DNA of 12,419 nucleotides from Myxococcales bacterium (GTDB lineage: Bacteria; Myxococcota_C; UBA6777): the NCBI GenBank assembly GCA_027005175.1, contig JALTMC010000667.1:1-12419 (forward strand), in the 5' to 3' direction. Each line of letters begins with the position of its first letter. The stretch's first letter is position 1. A program made the translations under genes and the position numbers. Positions 6,508 to 12,419 of the stretch are shown here, one piece after another. Under the pieces are notes generated by a model. It searched no databases and was not told where the DNA came from. It worked only from the letters and a program-made list of their open reading frames with translations.

Positions 6508-6780
6508 GGAGCAACCCCAAAATGGATTTCATTCTTTTCAAGGAATTCGAAAAAGAGTCGTGAGAAGGATAGACAGCGGCCATCGTAGGTTGGTTTGAAG
6601 TTTGATTGCGGAACGGGTTTATATGTGTTAAGATTCCCGAGAAGCCAATGGATCAGCAACAACAACTTTGGTCAAGACTACCATGTTCCTGTCATCAAGA
6701 GGCAAATGGGATCGAACACAATCATCAACACCTTAAGAATTGTCGATCTCAGATATTTTCGGACGATTTCCAGCTCCAAG

Positions 6781-6786
6781 AAGGAG
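6781..6786 (+). promoter_or_regulatory. Ribosome binding site deciding the GTG start of the PilZ-Hsp70 gene
   Basis: AAGGAG sits 7 nt before GTG 6794-6796. A possible upstream TTG start at 6740 has no comparable motif and would add 18 residues, among them RRSVR, which resembles the c-di-GMP-binding RxxxR of classical PilZ domains. The spacing favours GTG. Confidence 0.7.
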
Positions 6787-6793
6787 TGTGCGG

Positions 6794-9049
6794 GTGAGCG
6801 AGGAACGCGTTTCCATAAAGATCAGACTCAAATATAGCGACGTCACGACATTTCAACAACGGTTTGCTCCCTTTATGAGTCGTTACGGAATGTTTTTGCC
6901 AATGAGGCAACTCAAGGCAAAAGGCACTTTGCTTGTCTTTGAGATTTTTCTGGCCAACAAGCAGCGTATTTTTAAGGGCGAGGGTGAGGTCATCACAACC
7001 TACAGCCCGCCACAACATTCAATTCCAGGCATTGGGATTCGATTTACCGCGTTAGATGAGTGGAGTCATCAACTGCTAGAGCAGATTCTCCACCAGCAGT
7101 TCCCATTATCACCTCTGGTGCCACAGTTGGCGCCCGCTCCTATCCAGGTTATGGGTGATGGAGAGAAGGCAACCCGAGAAGAGTTACCAGCTGTGAGTTC
7201 TCCTGGACCGGCTGTTGCGACGATTCCAAGTGGTGGCCCAATAGGCAGAGCGACTTCAAACAGAGGCTCTGTCACCGGGGCAAGTGCTGTGGCTTCGCCA
7301 CGTCCTCACCTGCCTTTGTTTTTTGGGTCAGAGGAAGAGATCCCGGCGACCGGACCCATCATAGGCATCGATCTAGGAACCACAAACAGTTGCTGTGCTA
7401 TCGTTGAGAACAACCGACCCGGTGTGATTCCATCTCGGTATGGATACAACACCATTCCATCGATTGTAGCTCATGATGAGCGAGGCAATTTGCTGGTTGG
7501 ACATCCCGCCAAAAGCCAGATGCTTCTCAACCCACAAAATACGGTCTATGGTTCCAAACGTTTGGTGGGTCGGAAGTACCAATCCCCCATTGTACAAATC
7601 ATAAAGAATCGCTTCCACTACAACATCATTGAAACAGAGAGAGGTGACGCAGGAGTTGAACTCTCAGCAGAGCCCTTTCACCTGCAAGAGATGTCTGCCC
7701 TCATTCTCAATGAGATCAAAGAGATCGCTCAAACGCACCTACAGCAGCCGATCTATCGCGCAGTGATTAGTGTTCCGGCCTATTACAACGACAACCAGCG
7801 ACAAGCGGTGCGTCGTGCGGGTTTGATGGCGGGAATGAAAGTGGAGCGAATTGTCAACGAGCCCACGGCAGCCGCCCTCGCCTACGGCTTTGGTCGTGGC
7901 CTTGAGCAGCGATTACTGGTTTACGATTTGGGGGGAGGAACCTTTGATGCTTCCGTCCTTCACATTCACCACGAGGTCTATGAAGTCTTATCGACTGGAG
8001 GCAATACCTTTCTCGGTGGTGTCGATTTTGACAACCGCTTGATCGATTATGTTGTGGAGCACTTCACCCGACAACACGGTGTGGAGGTTCGTGAAGATCC
8101 AGTCAAGATGCAGCGCATCAAAGACGCTGTTGAAAAAGCCAAGTGTGACCTGTCCTTGGAGGACAGCTCGGCACTCCTGGTTCCATACATCGCGGTCAAA
8201 GAAGGACAACCTCTCGATATCAAGATGACTCTCACCCGTGAGCATCTCGACTTACTCGTAGAAGACCTTGTGGAAGAAACCATCCGTGTGTGTGATGAGG
8301 TATTGCATGCTCAAGGATTGACACCCCAAGATATCGACGAGGTCATATTGGTTGGTGGTCAAACACGAATGCCACTCGTTCACAAACGTTTGACGGATCA
8401 TTTTGGTAAGCATCCTCATCGCAATGTCCATCCTGATGAAGCTGTCGCGATTGGTGCTGCCTTGCTGGCCTTCTCCTTCGGTCGCAGCGACAAAATTCGG
8501 TTAATCGATGTTCTCGCGATGTCGATTGGTGTAGGACTTCCCGGTGGACGATTTAAACCTATCATCTCCCGAAACACCAAGTTGCCTTTCCAAAAAACAT
8601 ATACCATTGGCACAACACGCGACCAGCAGACAGAGCTGGATATTGTCATCTTCCAGGGTGAGAGCGATAATGTTGGTGACAATGAGTACTTGGGTACCTT
8701 GTCGTTGCACAACATTCCCAAAGCACCCAAAGGGAAGATTCAGTTTGAGATTCGCTTTCAGCTTGACTTTGAATCCTTACTGACCGTGACAGCTCGCAAC
8801 CTGGCAACCAACGAAGTCCAGGAGGTGGTTATGAATACACAAGATACCCCCCAAGACCTGCGTCGTAAGTTGGGTATGCCTGAACCACCTCCAGAGTCAC
8901 CTCCTCAAACTCACCTCGAGCCTGCTTTGGGCCACCCTCCTCAGCAGTTCGCTTCACAAACCCCGATGGCCCCGATGAAGGCAATGCAGCCTGAAGCCAA
9001 ATCAGGTGGTGGTGTTTTGGGTTGGCTCAAACGACTCATTGGGAAGTAG
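6794..9049 (+). CDS. PilZ-like domain fused to an Hsp70 (DnaK-like) ATPase
   Basis: Hsp70-type ATPase with an N-terminal PilZ-like domain, 751 aa from the GTG start; probably cytoplasmic. Residues 1-105 match the myxobacterial PilZ subtype (TIGR02266-like): SRYGMF at 29-34, GTLLVFEIF, GEGEVI and a closing GIGIRF at 79-84. The classical RxxxR c-di-GMP site is missing from this start, so ligand binding is uncertain. A Pro/Ala/Ser/Gly-rich linker spans about 106-186. The Hsp70 nucleotide domain is complete: IGIDLGTTNS (190), the catalytic Lys in GSKRLVGR (255), VPAYYND (327), NEPTAAALAYG (355), DLGGGTFD (378) and VGGQTRMP (520). A beta-type substrate domain follows (about 570-682). The helical lid is missing; in its place is a Pro-rich tail (695-719) and a short amphipathic end GVLGWLKRLIGK. 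It may be a signal-tuned chaperone or scaffold rather than general DnaK. The glutathione-synthase-like gene follows after 62 bp. Confidence 0.92.
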   Translation: MSEERVSIKIRLKYSDVTTFQQRFAPFMSRYGMFLPMRQLKAKGTLLVFEIFLANKQRIFKGEGEVITTYSPPQHSIPGIGIRFTALDEWSHQLLEQILHQQFPLSPLVPQLAPAPIQVMGDGEKATREELPAVSSPGPAVATIPSGGPIGRATSNRGSVTGASAVASPRPHLPLFFGSEEEIPATGPIIGIDLGTTNSCCAIVENNRPGVIPSRYGYNTIPSIVAHDERGNLLVGHPAKSQMLLNPQNTVYGSKRLVGRKYQSPIVQIIKNRFHYNIIETERGDAGVELSAEPFHLQEMSALILNEIKEIAQTHLQQPIYRAVISVPAYYNDNQRQAVRRAGLMAGMKVERIVNEPTAAALAYGFGRGLEQRLLVYDLGGGTFDASVLHIHHEVYEVLSTGGNTFLGGVDFDNRLIDYVVEHFTRQHGVEVREDPVKMQRIKDAVEKAKCDLSLEDSSALLVPYIAVKEGQPLDIKMTLTREHLDLLVEDLVEETIRVCDEVLHAQGLTPQDIDEVILVGGQTRMPLVHKRLTDHFGKHPHRNVHPDEAVAIGAALLAFSFGRSDKIRLIDVLAMSIGVGLPGGRFKPIISRNTKLPFQKTYTIGTTRDQQTELDIVIFQGESDNVGDNEYLGTLSLHNIPKAPKGKIQFEIRFQLDFESLLTVTARNLATNEVQEVVMNTQDTPQDLRRKLGMPEPPPESPPQTHLEPALGHPPQQFASQTPMAPMKAMQPEAKSGGGVLGWLKRLIGK

Positions 9050-9052
9050 CAA

Positions 9053-9074
9053 TCAGCATACCGCTGACCTTTTT
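9053..9074 (+). terminator. Weak intrinsic terminator-like hairpin after the Hsp70 gene
   Basis: TCAGC (9053-9057) and GCTGA (9063-9067) form a 5-bp stem with the 5-nt loop ATACC, followed by CC and TTTTT (9070-9074), then another T-run. The stem is short, so it may only attenuate transcription into the downstream gene. Confidence 0.35.
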
Positions 9075-9111
9075 ATGTTTTGTCAGACCATAACGCTCCG
9101 GAGCAAGCTCT

Positions 9112-10059
9112 ATGTCTAGTCCTAAAATAGCCTTCATTGCAAAAGATCCCACGGAAAACAACACAACCAACCAGACAACCTGGGCCCTCATGCAAGCTGC
9201 GCAAAATCAGGGATATCCGATCTTCTGGATGGAGCCATCTGATCTACACCTGCACCACAATACCCCTGTGGGCTATATGTCTCCTATTCAGGTAGAGGGA
9301 GGGGAAACTCCAACATTACAAATGGGCGAATCCTTCCTCGCCCCCTTATCCAGACTTGACGTGGTATGGTGGCGACAGGCTCCTCCCTATGAGTTTGAAC
9401 AACTCTTTGCCATGGATCTGCTTCAAGCACTCACGGGCCAAGTCAATCTCATCAACAACCCATCCACACTCCGCAGCTTCCATCCTCACCTGTTGGCAGT
9501 ACAGTTTCCCAACCTGTTTCCCCCAACATTAGTCACCAAAAGTACCTCAGCTGTGGATGCTTTTTTAGCAGAAGTCGGTGGAAAGGCAACCATCCGTCCT
9601 CTGCACCAACCCAGCCTTCAAAAGAGCTTCTTTCTGCGACATGGGGACCCCAACCTCAGCGCACTCGTCGAAGCCTTAACCCAAGGCGGGTCAAGCTATG
9701 TTCTGCTTCAACAACTGGTGACAGAAGCCAACCCCAATGGAGACAAGCGACTCTATCTCCTACAGGGAGAGCTGCTGGGAGCAGCCCTTCAGGTTCCTGG
9801 TAAAGGCGAGTTTCGCGGAAGATTTGAACGCGGCGCCACTGCGGCAACAGCCGATATCAATGAGCACGATATGGCCATCATTCAACAAATAGGACCCATG
9901 CTCAAAGAGCACGATGTCTTTTTCGCCACGCTTGATGTCGCCAATGGCCTGATCATCGATCTCAATCTCACCGCACCTACCGGCCTTACCCAACTCCAGT
10001 CCATTGCAAATACCGACATCATCTCTCCCATCTTCCAAGAACTACAAAAACGACTCTAA
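9112..10059 (+). CDS. Glutathione synthase-like ATP-grasp protein with an altered nucleotide loop
   Basis: 315 aa, collinear with bacterial GshB, which joins gamma-glutamylcysteine and glycine using ATP. Matching blocks: IAFIAKDP (6-13), LDVVWWRQAPPYE (82-94, the family 'DvilmRkDPPFD'), LINNPSTLRSFHPHLLA (113-129), LVTKS (140-144), HGDPNLSALVEAL (177-189), NGDKRLYLL (209-217), RGRFERGATA (235-244), QIGPMLKE (259-266) and IDLNLTAPTG (282-291). The key oddity is at 161-171: E. coli-type 'KPLDGMGGAS' reads RPLHQPSLQK. The ATP-grasp lysine is Arg and every glycine of the loop is gone, with no length change. The metal-ligand Glu is Asp (D283), while D275 and N285 remain. It may be inactive, have changed substrate, or serve as a binding protein. 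Start: GGAG (9100-9103) is 8 nt before the ATG. It lies 62 bp after the PilZ-Hsp70 gene. Confidence 0.88.
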   Translation: MSSPKIAFIAKDPTENNTTNQTTWALMQAAQNQGYPIFWMEPSDLHLHHNTPVGYMSPIQVEGGETPTLQMGESFLAPLSRLDVVWWRQAPPYEFEQLFAMDLLQALTGQVNLINNPSTLRSFHPHLLAVQFPNLFPPTLVTKSTSAVDAFLAEVGGKATIRPLHQPSLQKSFFLRHGDPNLSALVEALTQGGSSYVLLQQLVTEANPNGDKRLYLLQGELLGAALQVPGKGEFRGRFERGATAATADINEHDMAIIQQIGPMLKEHDVFFATLDVANGLIIDLNLTAPTGLTQLQSIANTDIISPIFQELQKRL

Positions 10060-10065
10060 GCCAAG

Positions 10066-10791
10066 TTATCGCTTTTGAGGCTTGGTCGCTGTTTTGGCTT
10101 TGGCTGCTGTCATGGAAAGCGTAGAGAGACCATGCTTCTTTCGCAACTGGAGAACTTTTTTCTTAATCTTCTTGACTAATGTAGCAAATGACTTCTTGCG
10201 GATAATCTTATCAAAATTTTCTCGATAGGTATCCATCAAGCTGTTGTCATTGGTCTCGATGTCAGTCACCTTCCAACCAGACTTCTTCTTTTCAAAAGAC
10301 CAGTCCACATAGACTTTCTTCCAACGTTTGCGCTTGCGACGAATCACCTGGTACTTAATCAAGGTGAAGACCTTGGCATTGTTACCTTTGATCTTCTCTC
10401 TCTTGTATTCCAACGTATGCTTTTGTTGAGTGCGCTTTTTCTCTCCCACACGAGTTCCACCGATATAAGCTTGTTTCAGCAGCTCTTTGAACCAGAAAGT
10501 AAATCGTTTGCGCTGTGCAGGCTTCAAGGTCTTCCAATGCTTACCCAAGGTTCGCTTGGCCAACAGCTCAAATGCAAAGAAAGGTTCAACCAGCTTTTGA
10601 ACGTCTTTCTCACGTTTATTCTTGGCTTTGCTATCCGTCGGCTTCAACTTCACGTTGATAATCTTTTCGACTTTCTTTTGTGTCTCTTGCAAGAGCTGCA
10701 TGGGAGTTTTTGCTTTGGTCTCTGCACTCACAGACAATGCGCCTGTCATACTTGCAAAAAGTCCTAGCACTATCGTGAATATCATTTTCAT
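10066..10791 (-). CDS. MlaC/Ttg2D-family periplasmic phospholipid-binding protein
   Basis: Periplasmic carrier of the MlaC (Ttg2D, 'toluene tolerance') family, which shuttles phospholipid between outer-membrane and inner-membrane complexes. The 241-aa product has a signal peptide (1-23, cleavage after VSA). Family marks: the helix FFAFELLAKRTLGKHWKTLK (71-90, family 'fDf..ma...LG..W..l'), PAQRKRFTFWFKELLKQAY (91-109), VYVDWSFEKKKSGWKVTDIE (160-179) and SLMDTYRENFDKII (184-197, family 'S....yR..F'). It is very lysine-rich: about 50 Lys in 241 residues. The ATG overlaps the stop of the TolC-family gene (ATGA), so the two are translationally coupled; GAGGAG (10801-10806) lies 9 nt upstream inside that gene. 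No MlaE, MlaF or MlaD gene is visible. Its stop is only 6 bp from that of the convergent ATP-grasp gene. Confidence 0.92.
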   Translation of the reverse strand: MKMIFTIVLGLFASMTGALSVSAETKAKTPMQLLQETQKKVEKIINVKLKPTDSKAKNKREKDVQKLVEPFFAFELLAKRTLGKHWKTLKPAQRKRFTFWFKELLKQAYIGGTRVGEKKRTQQKHTLEYKREKIKGNNAKVFTLIKYQVIRRKRKRWKKVYVDWSFEKKKSGWKVTDIETNDNSLMDTYRENFDKIIRKKSFATLVKKIKKKVLQLRKKHGLSTLSMTAAKAKTATKPQKR

Positions 10792-12347
10792 TGTTTTTTG
10801 CTCCTCTTCTTTAAAGTCACAGCAGCTTTTTTAAGCCGGGTGACATCCAAGCCAACAGCACGTGAGAGCAGAGCCGCTGACAACTTAACTTTGTACATAG
10901 CCTCCAGATAAGCAAACTGTGTCTGGGCAAAAGCCAAGAGCGCATCGCTGACATCCTTCACCTCCGTCAGCCCTGACCGAAATGCGATCATCGTTCGCGT
11001 CATCCATCGGCTCGCTGCCTTTTTTCCCTTTTTTTGAATCACCAACATCTTCTGGGCAGCTTTCAACTCGCGAAAACGCTTCTCAACTTGCAGCGCAATC
11101 CCCTGCAACGCCAGACGACGTCGGCTTCGAAAGGCTTCAAAATCTGCTTCTGCTCGATGAATTTTGGCAACAGTAATGGGGATATCTAATGACCACCGAA
11201 CTCCCAACAAAACACCACCTTCTAGAAAGTTAAAGTCATCTCTTGCAAATGGAGAAAGTTGGTCATCGGCTGCGCTGTTGTAACCCCATCGAAAGAAACC
11301 AGCCAGAAAAAAATCAGGGAGCCAAGTACGTCGTTGCGCGTTGAGTATCGCTCGTTTGGCATTCACCGCATGAGCCAGGATTTGAATCTCAGGCCGGTGT
11401 AACTGAGCCATTCGTTGGTAGTGTGCAAGCTGTTGCACATGTATCTTTACCTCTTCCAGTTCAGGTTTTGCCAACGCTATCGGAGAGTCCAAGGGTAAAC
11501 CAGTCAAACGCGCCAATGCAGACTCCGTCAATCGTTTCACTGTCTCTGCTTGAACTCGGCGCCCCCCTACCTGGGCCTCAATCACCTGTATCTTCAAGCG
11601 GTCCGTCTTCCCCTTCACTTTTTTCTTTGCTCCTGTAATCTGCTCTTCAGCCTCATCAATCAAAACGAGGCTGCTCTCTGCAAACTGCAGGCCATAAAAC
11701 GCCTTCTTCACAAGGACATCCCACTTACCCTTTTCTAACAGTATCTTAGCCTCACCCAACCGAACCCCATGAGATGCCGCGTTCTGGAGTAATGTAAGCT
11801 TTCCAAATGTGTATAGAGGCAACACCAGGGACATTTCAACACGGGTTAACACGCCATACTCGCTGATACGGCTGTACGCTTCAGGATAGGGGGTTGTGGT
11901 CTTCAGAGCGTCACCACGAGCAGGCGGTCCCGGTGCGACCACTGCTACAATCGAACCTTGCGGCCACCAAGAAGACCAAATAGCTTCACTCTTTCGAGCT
12001 TGAAAACTCTTTAATTGATACTGTGCTTCACGCAAAGTTGGACTTCGCCTCCAAGCCAAAGTCAGAAGCTCCTTCAACGTATACTTTTTCTTTTTCTTCG
12101 AAACGTTACGACGCTCCGAAGGAGCCCTTAGCGCAGTGGCATTCACGACAGAGGGACGCAACACTGGAGTCAGAGTTGCAACCTGAACCTTCGTATTTCC
12201 GGGAGTTTGAACATGTTGGAGAGACCGAGCCTGAGCCCGCATGGAGGAGCTGGATGAAGCACGCCCCGTGGTATGGCACCCCCATACACCACTGAATCCA
12301 AGAACTGTAATGAATATCACAAAGTACAGATACTGAAAGAAACGCAT
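10788..12347 (-). CDS. TolC-family outer-membrane protein
   Basis: Outer-membrane efflux-type protein of the TolC family. Numbering from the start at 12347 (519 aa): a hydrophobic signal at 1-23 ends at Cys24 (VWGC), which may be a lipidation site although the Trp before Gly is unusual. A low-complexity Ser/Ala/Lys segment runs to about residue 85. The TolC core has two repeats: the first starts at YTLKELLTLAWRRSPTLREA (about 89-108) and includes LPLYTFGKL (177-185); the second includes RPEIQILAHAVNAKRAILNA (about 318-337), LPDFFLAGFF (343-352), WSLDIPI (385-391) and a long C-terminal helix. Length is typical. It overlaps the MlaC-family gene by 4 bp, which suggests a lipid or envelope role rather than drug efflux; this is inference. 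Start: AGGA (12354-12357) is 6 nt before the ATG at 12347. An in-frame ATG at 12365 would add six residues and has weaker signals. Confidence 0.88.
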   Translation of the reverse strand: MRFFQYLYFVIFITVLGFSGVWGCHTTGRASSSSSMRAQARSLQHVQTPGNTKVQVATLTPVLRPSVVNATALRAPSERRNVSKKKKKYTLKELLTLAWRRSPTLREAQYQLKSFQARKSEAIWSSWWPQGSIVAVVAPGPPARGDALKTTTPYPEAYSRISEYGVLTRVEMSLVLPLYTFGKLTLLQNAASHGVRLGEAKILLEKGKWDVLVKKAFYGLQFAESSLVLIDEAEEQITGAKKKVKGKTDRLKIQVIEAQVGGRRVQAETVKRLTESALARLTGLPLDSPIALAKPELEEVKIHVQQLAHYQRMAQLHRPEIQILAHAVNAKRAILNAQRRTWLPDFFLAGFFRWGYNSAADDQLSPFARDDFNFLEGGVLLGVRWSLDIPITVAKIHRAEADFEAFRSRRRLALQGIALQVEKRFRELKAAQKMLVIQKKGKKAASRWMTRTMIAFRSGLTEVKDVSDALLAFAQTQFAYLEAMYKVKLSAALLSRAVGLDVTRLKKAAVTLKKRSKKQ

Positions 12348-12353
12348 TCTATG

Positions 12354-12357
12354 TCCT
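12354..12357 (-). promoter_or_regulatory. Ribosome binding site favouring the 12347 start of the TolC-family gene
   Basis: AGGA on the minus strand lies 6 nt before the ATG at 12347. A -10-like TATAAC at 12370-12375 would place the transcript start near 12363, inside the alternative first codon (12365-12363), which also favours the shorter form. Confidence 0.5.
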
Positions 12358-12369
12358 GATGCCATGGTC

Positions 12370-12375
12370 GTTATA
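12370..12375 (-). promoter_or_regulatory. Possible -10 element for the TolC/MlaC operon
   Basis: TATAAC on the minus strand matches the sigma-70 -10 consensus at five of six bases, but no good -35 hexamer lies 16-18 bp upstream. A GC-rich inverted motif GGGAATCCC (12399-12407) is just upstream and could bind an activator. Weak call. Confidence 0.25.
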
Positions 12376-12419
12376 CCTTTGATTCTCTACGAAATAGCGG
12401 GAATCCCCAGATATTTCTA

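Larger units (their letters stand above)
6295..6793. other. 499-bp divergent intergenic region
   Basis: The gap between the divergent ttcA (-) and PilZ-Hsp70 (+) genes must hold promoters for both, but I cannot place either firmly. It contains the 12-bp palindrome listed at 6496-6507 and a small GC-rich inverted repeat GAGGTG/CACCTC (6429-6434 and 6442-6447, 7-nt loop). TTGATT (6602-6607) followed after 18 bp by TGTTAA (6626-6631) is a weak promoter-like pair in the + direction. Short open frames inside it have no ribosome binding sites and no recognisable domains, so I call no gene here. Confidence 0.6.

Noticed and set aside
6362-6583. 73-codon minus-strand open frame in the divergent spacer
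   Set aside because: No ribosome binding site, no domain and low-complexity composition; not supportable as a gene.
6602-6631. Promoter for the PilZ-Hsp70 gene (TTGATT, 18 bp, TGTTAA)
   Set aside because: Both hexamers are poor matches and the site is about 160 bp from the start codon; mentioned only in the spacer entry.

Overview
The window looks like chromosomal DNA from a Gram-negative bacterium, most likely a delta-proteobacterial lineage in the broad sense (Myxococcota, Bdellovibrionota or similar). The double membrane is supported by a TolC-family outer-membrane protein and an MlaC-family periplasmic lipid-binding protein. The lineage guess rests mainly on a PilZ-like domain of the myxobacterial type (TIGR02266-like) fused to an Hsp70. 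Base composition is near 50% G+C by eye, low for a typical myxobacterium, so the lineage is an inference.

Layout, left to right. (1) A nucleoside/sugar-type ABC transporter permease (+) at the left edge, probably the last gene of an operon lying outside the window. (2) A spacer with four tandem 16-bp repeats, then a secreted basic protein of unknown function (+), possibly DUF6263-like. (3) A hairpin-rich leader and a stand-alone soluble homologue of the cytosolic domain of type III export gate proteins (FlhA/SctV, FHIPEP family) (+), with an 11-residue tandem repeat at its N-terminus and no membrane domain. (4) A 373-bp spacer that is a patchwork of direct repeats, one of which duplicates the 3' end of the FHIPEP gene. 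(5) Two minus-strand genes: ttcA (tRNA 2-thiocytidine synthetase), and downstream of it a very arginine-rich, membrane-anchored serine hydrolase of the class A beta-lactamase fold. (6) A 499-bp divergent spacer. (7) Two plus-strand genes: the PilZ-Hsp70 fusion and a glutathione-synthase-like ATP-grasp protein whose glycine-rich loop is not conserved. (8) Convergent to these, a minus-strand operon of a TolC-family protein and an MlaC-family protein, translationally coupled by an ATGA overlap.

Functional links. The TolC/MlaC pair is the clearest cooperating unit: an outer-membrane channel-like protein and a periplasmic lipid carrier. The PilZ-Hsp70 and glutathione-synthase-like genes are close together in the same direction and may be expressed together, although a weak terminator-like hairpin lies between them. 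The other genes look like a loosely ordered chromosomal neighbourhood rather than one island. No transposase, integrase, tRNA, rRNA or CRISPR array was seen.

The most unusual items are the orphan FHIPEP cytosolic domain with no type III secretion genes nearby, the ATP-grasp protein with a substituted nucleotide loop, the marked basic bias of the exported proteins (about 19% Arg in the serine hydrolase, about 21% Lys in the MlaC-like protein), and two separate 16-bp tandem repeat clusters that share a TTCAGT core.
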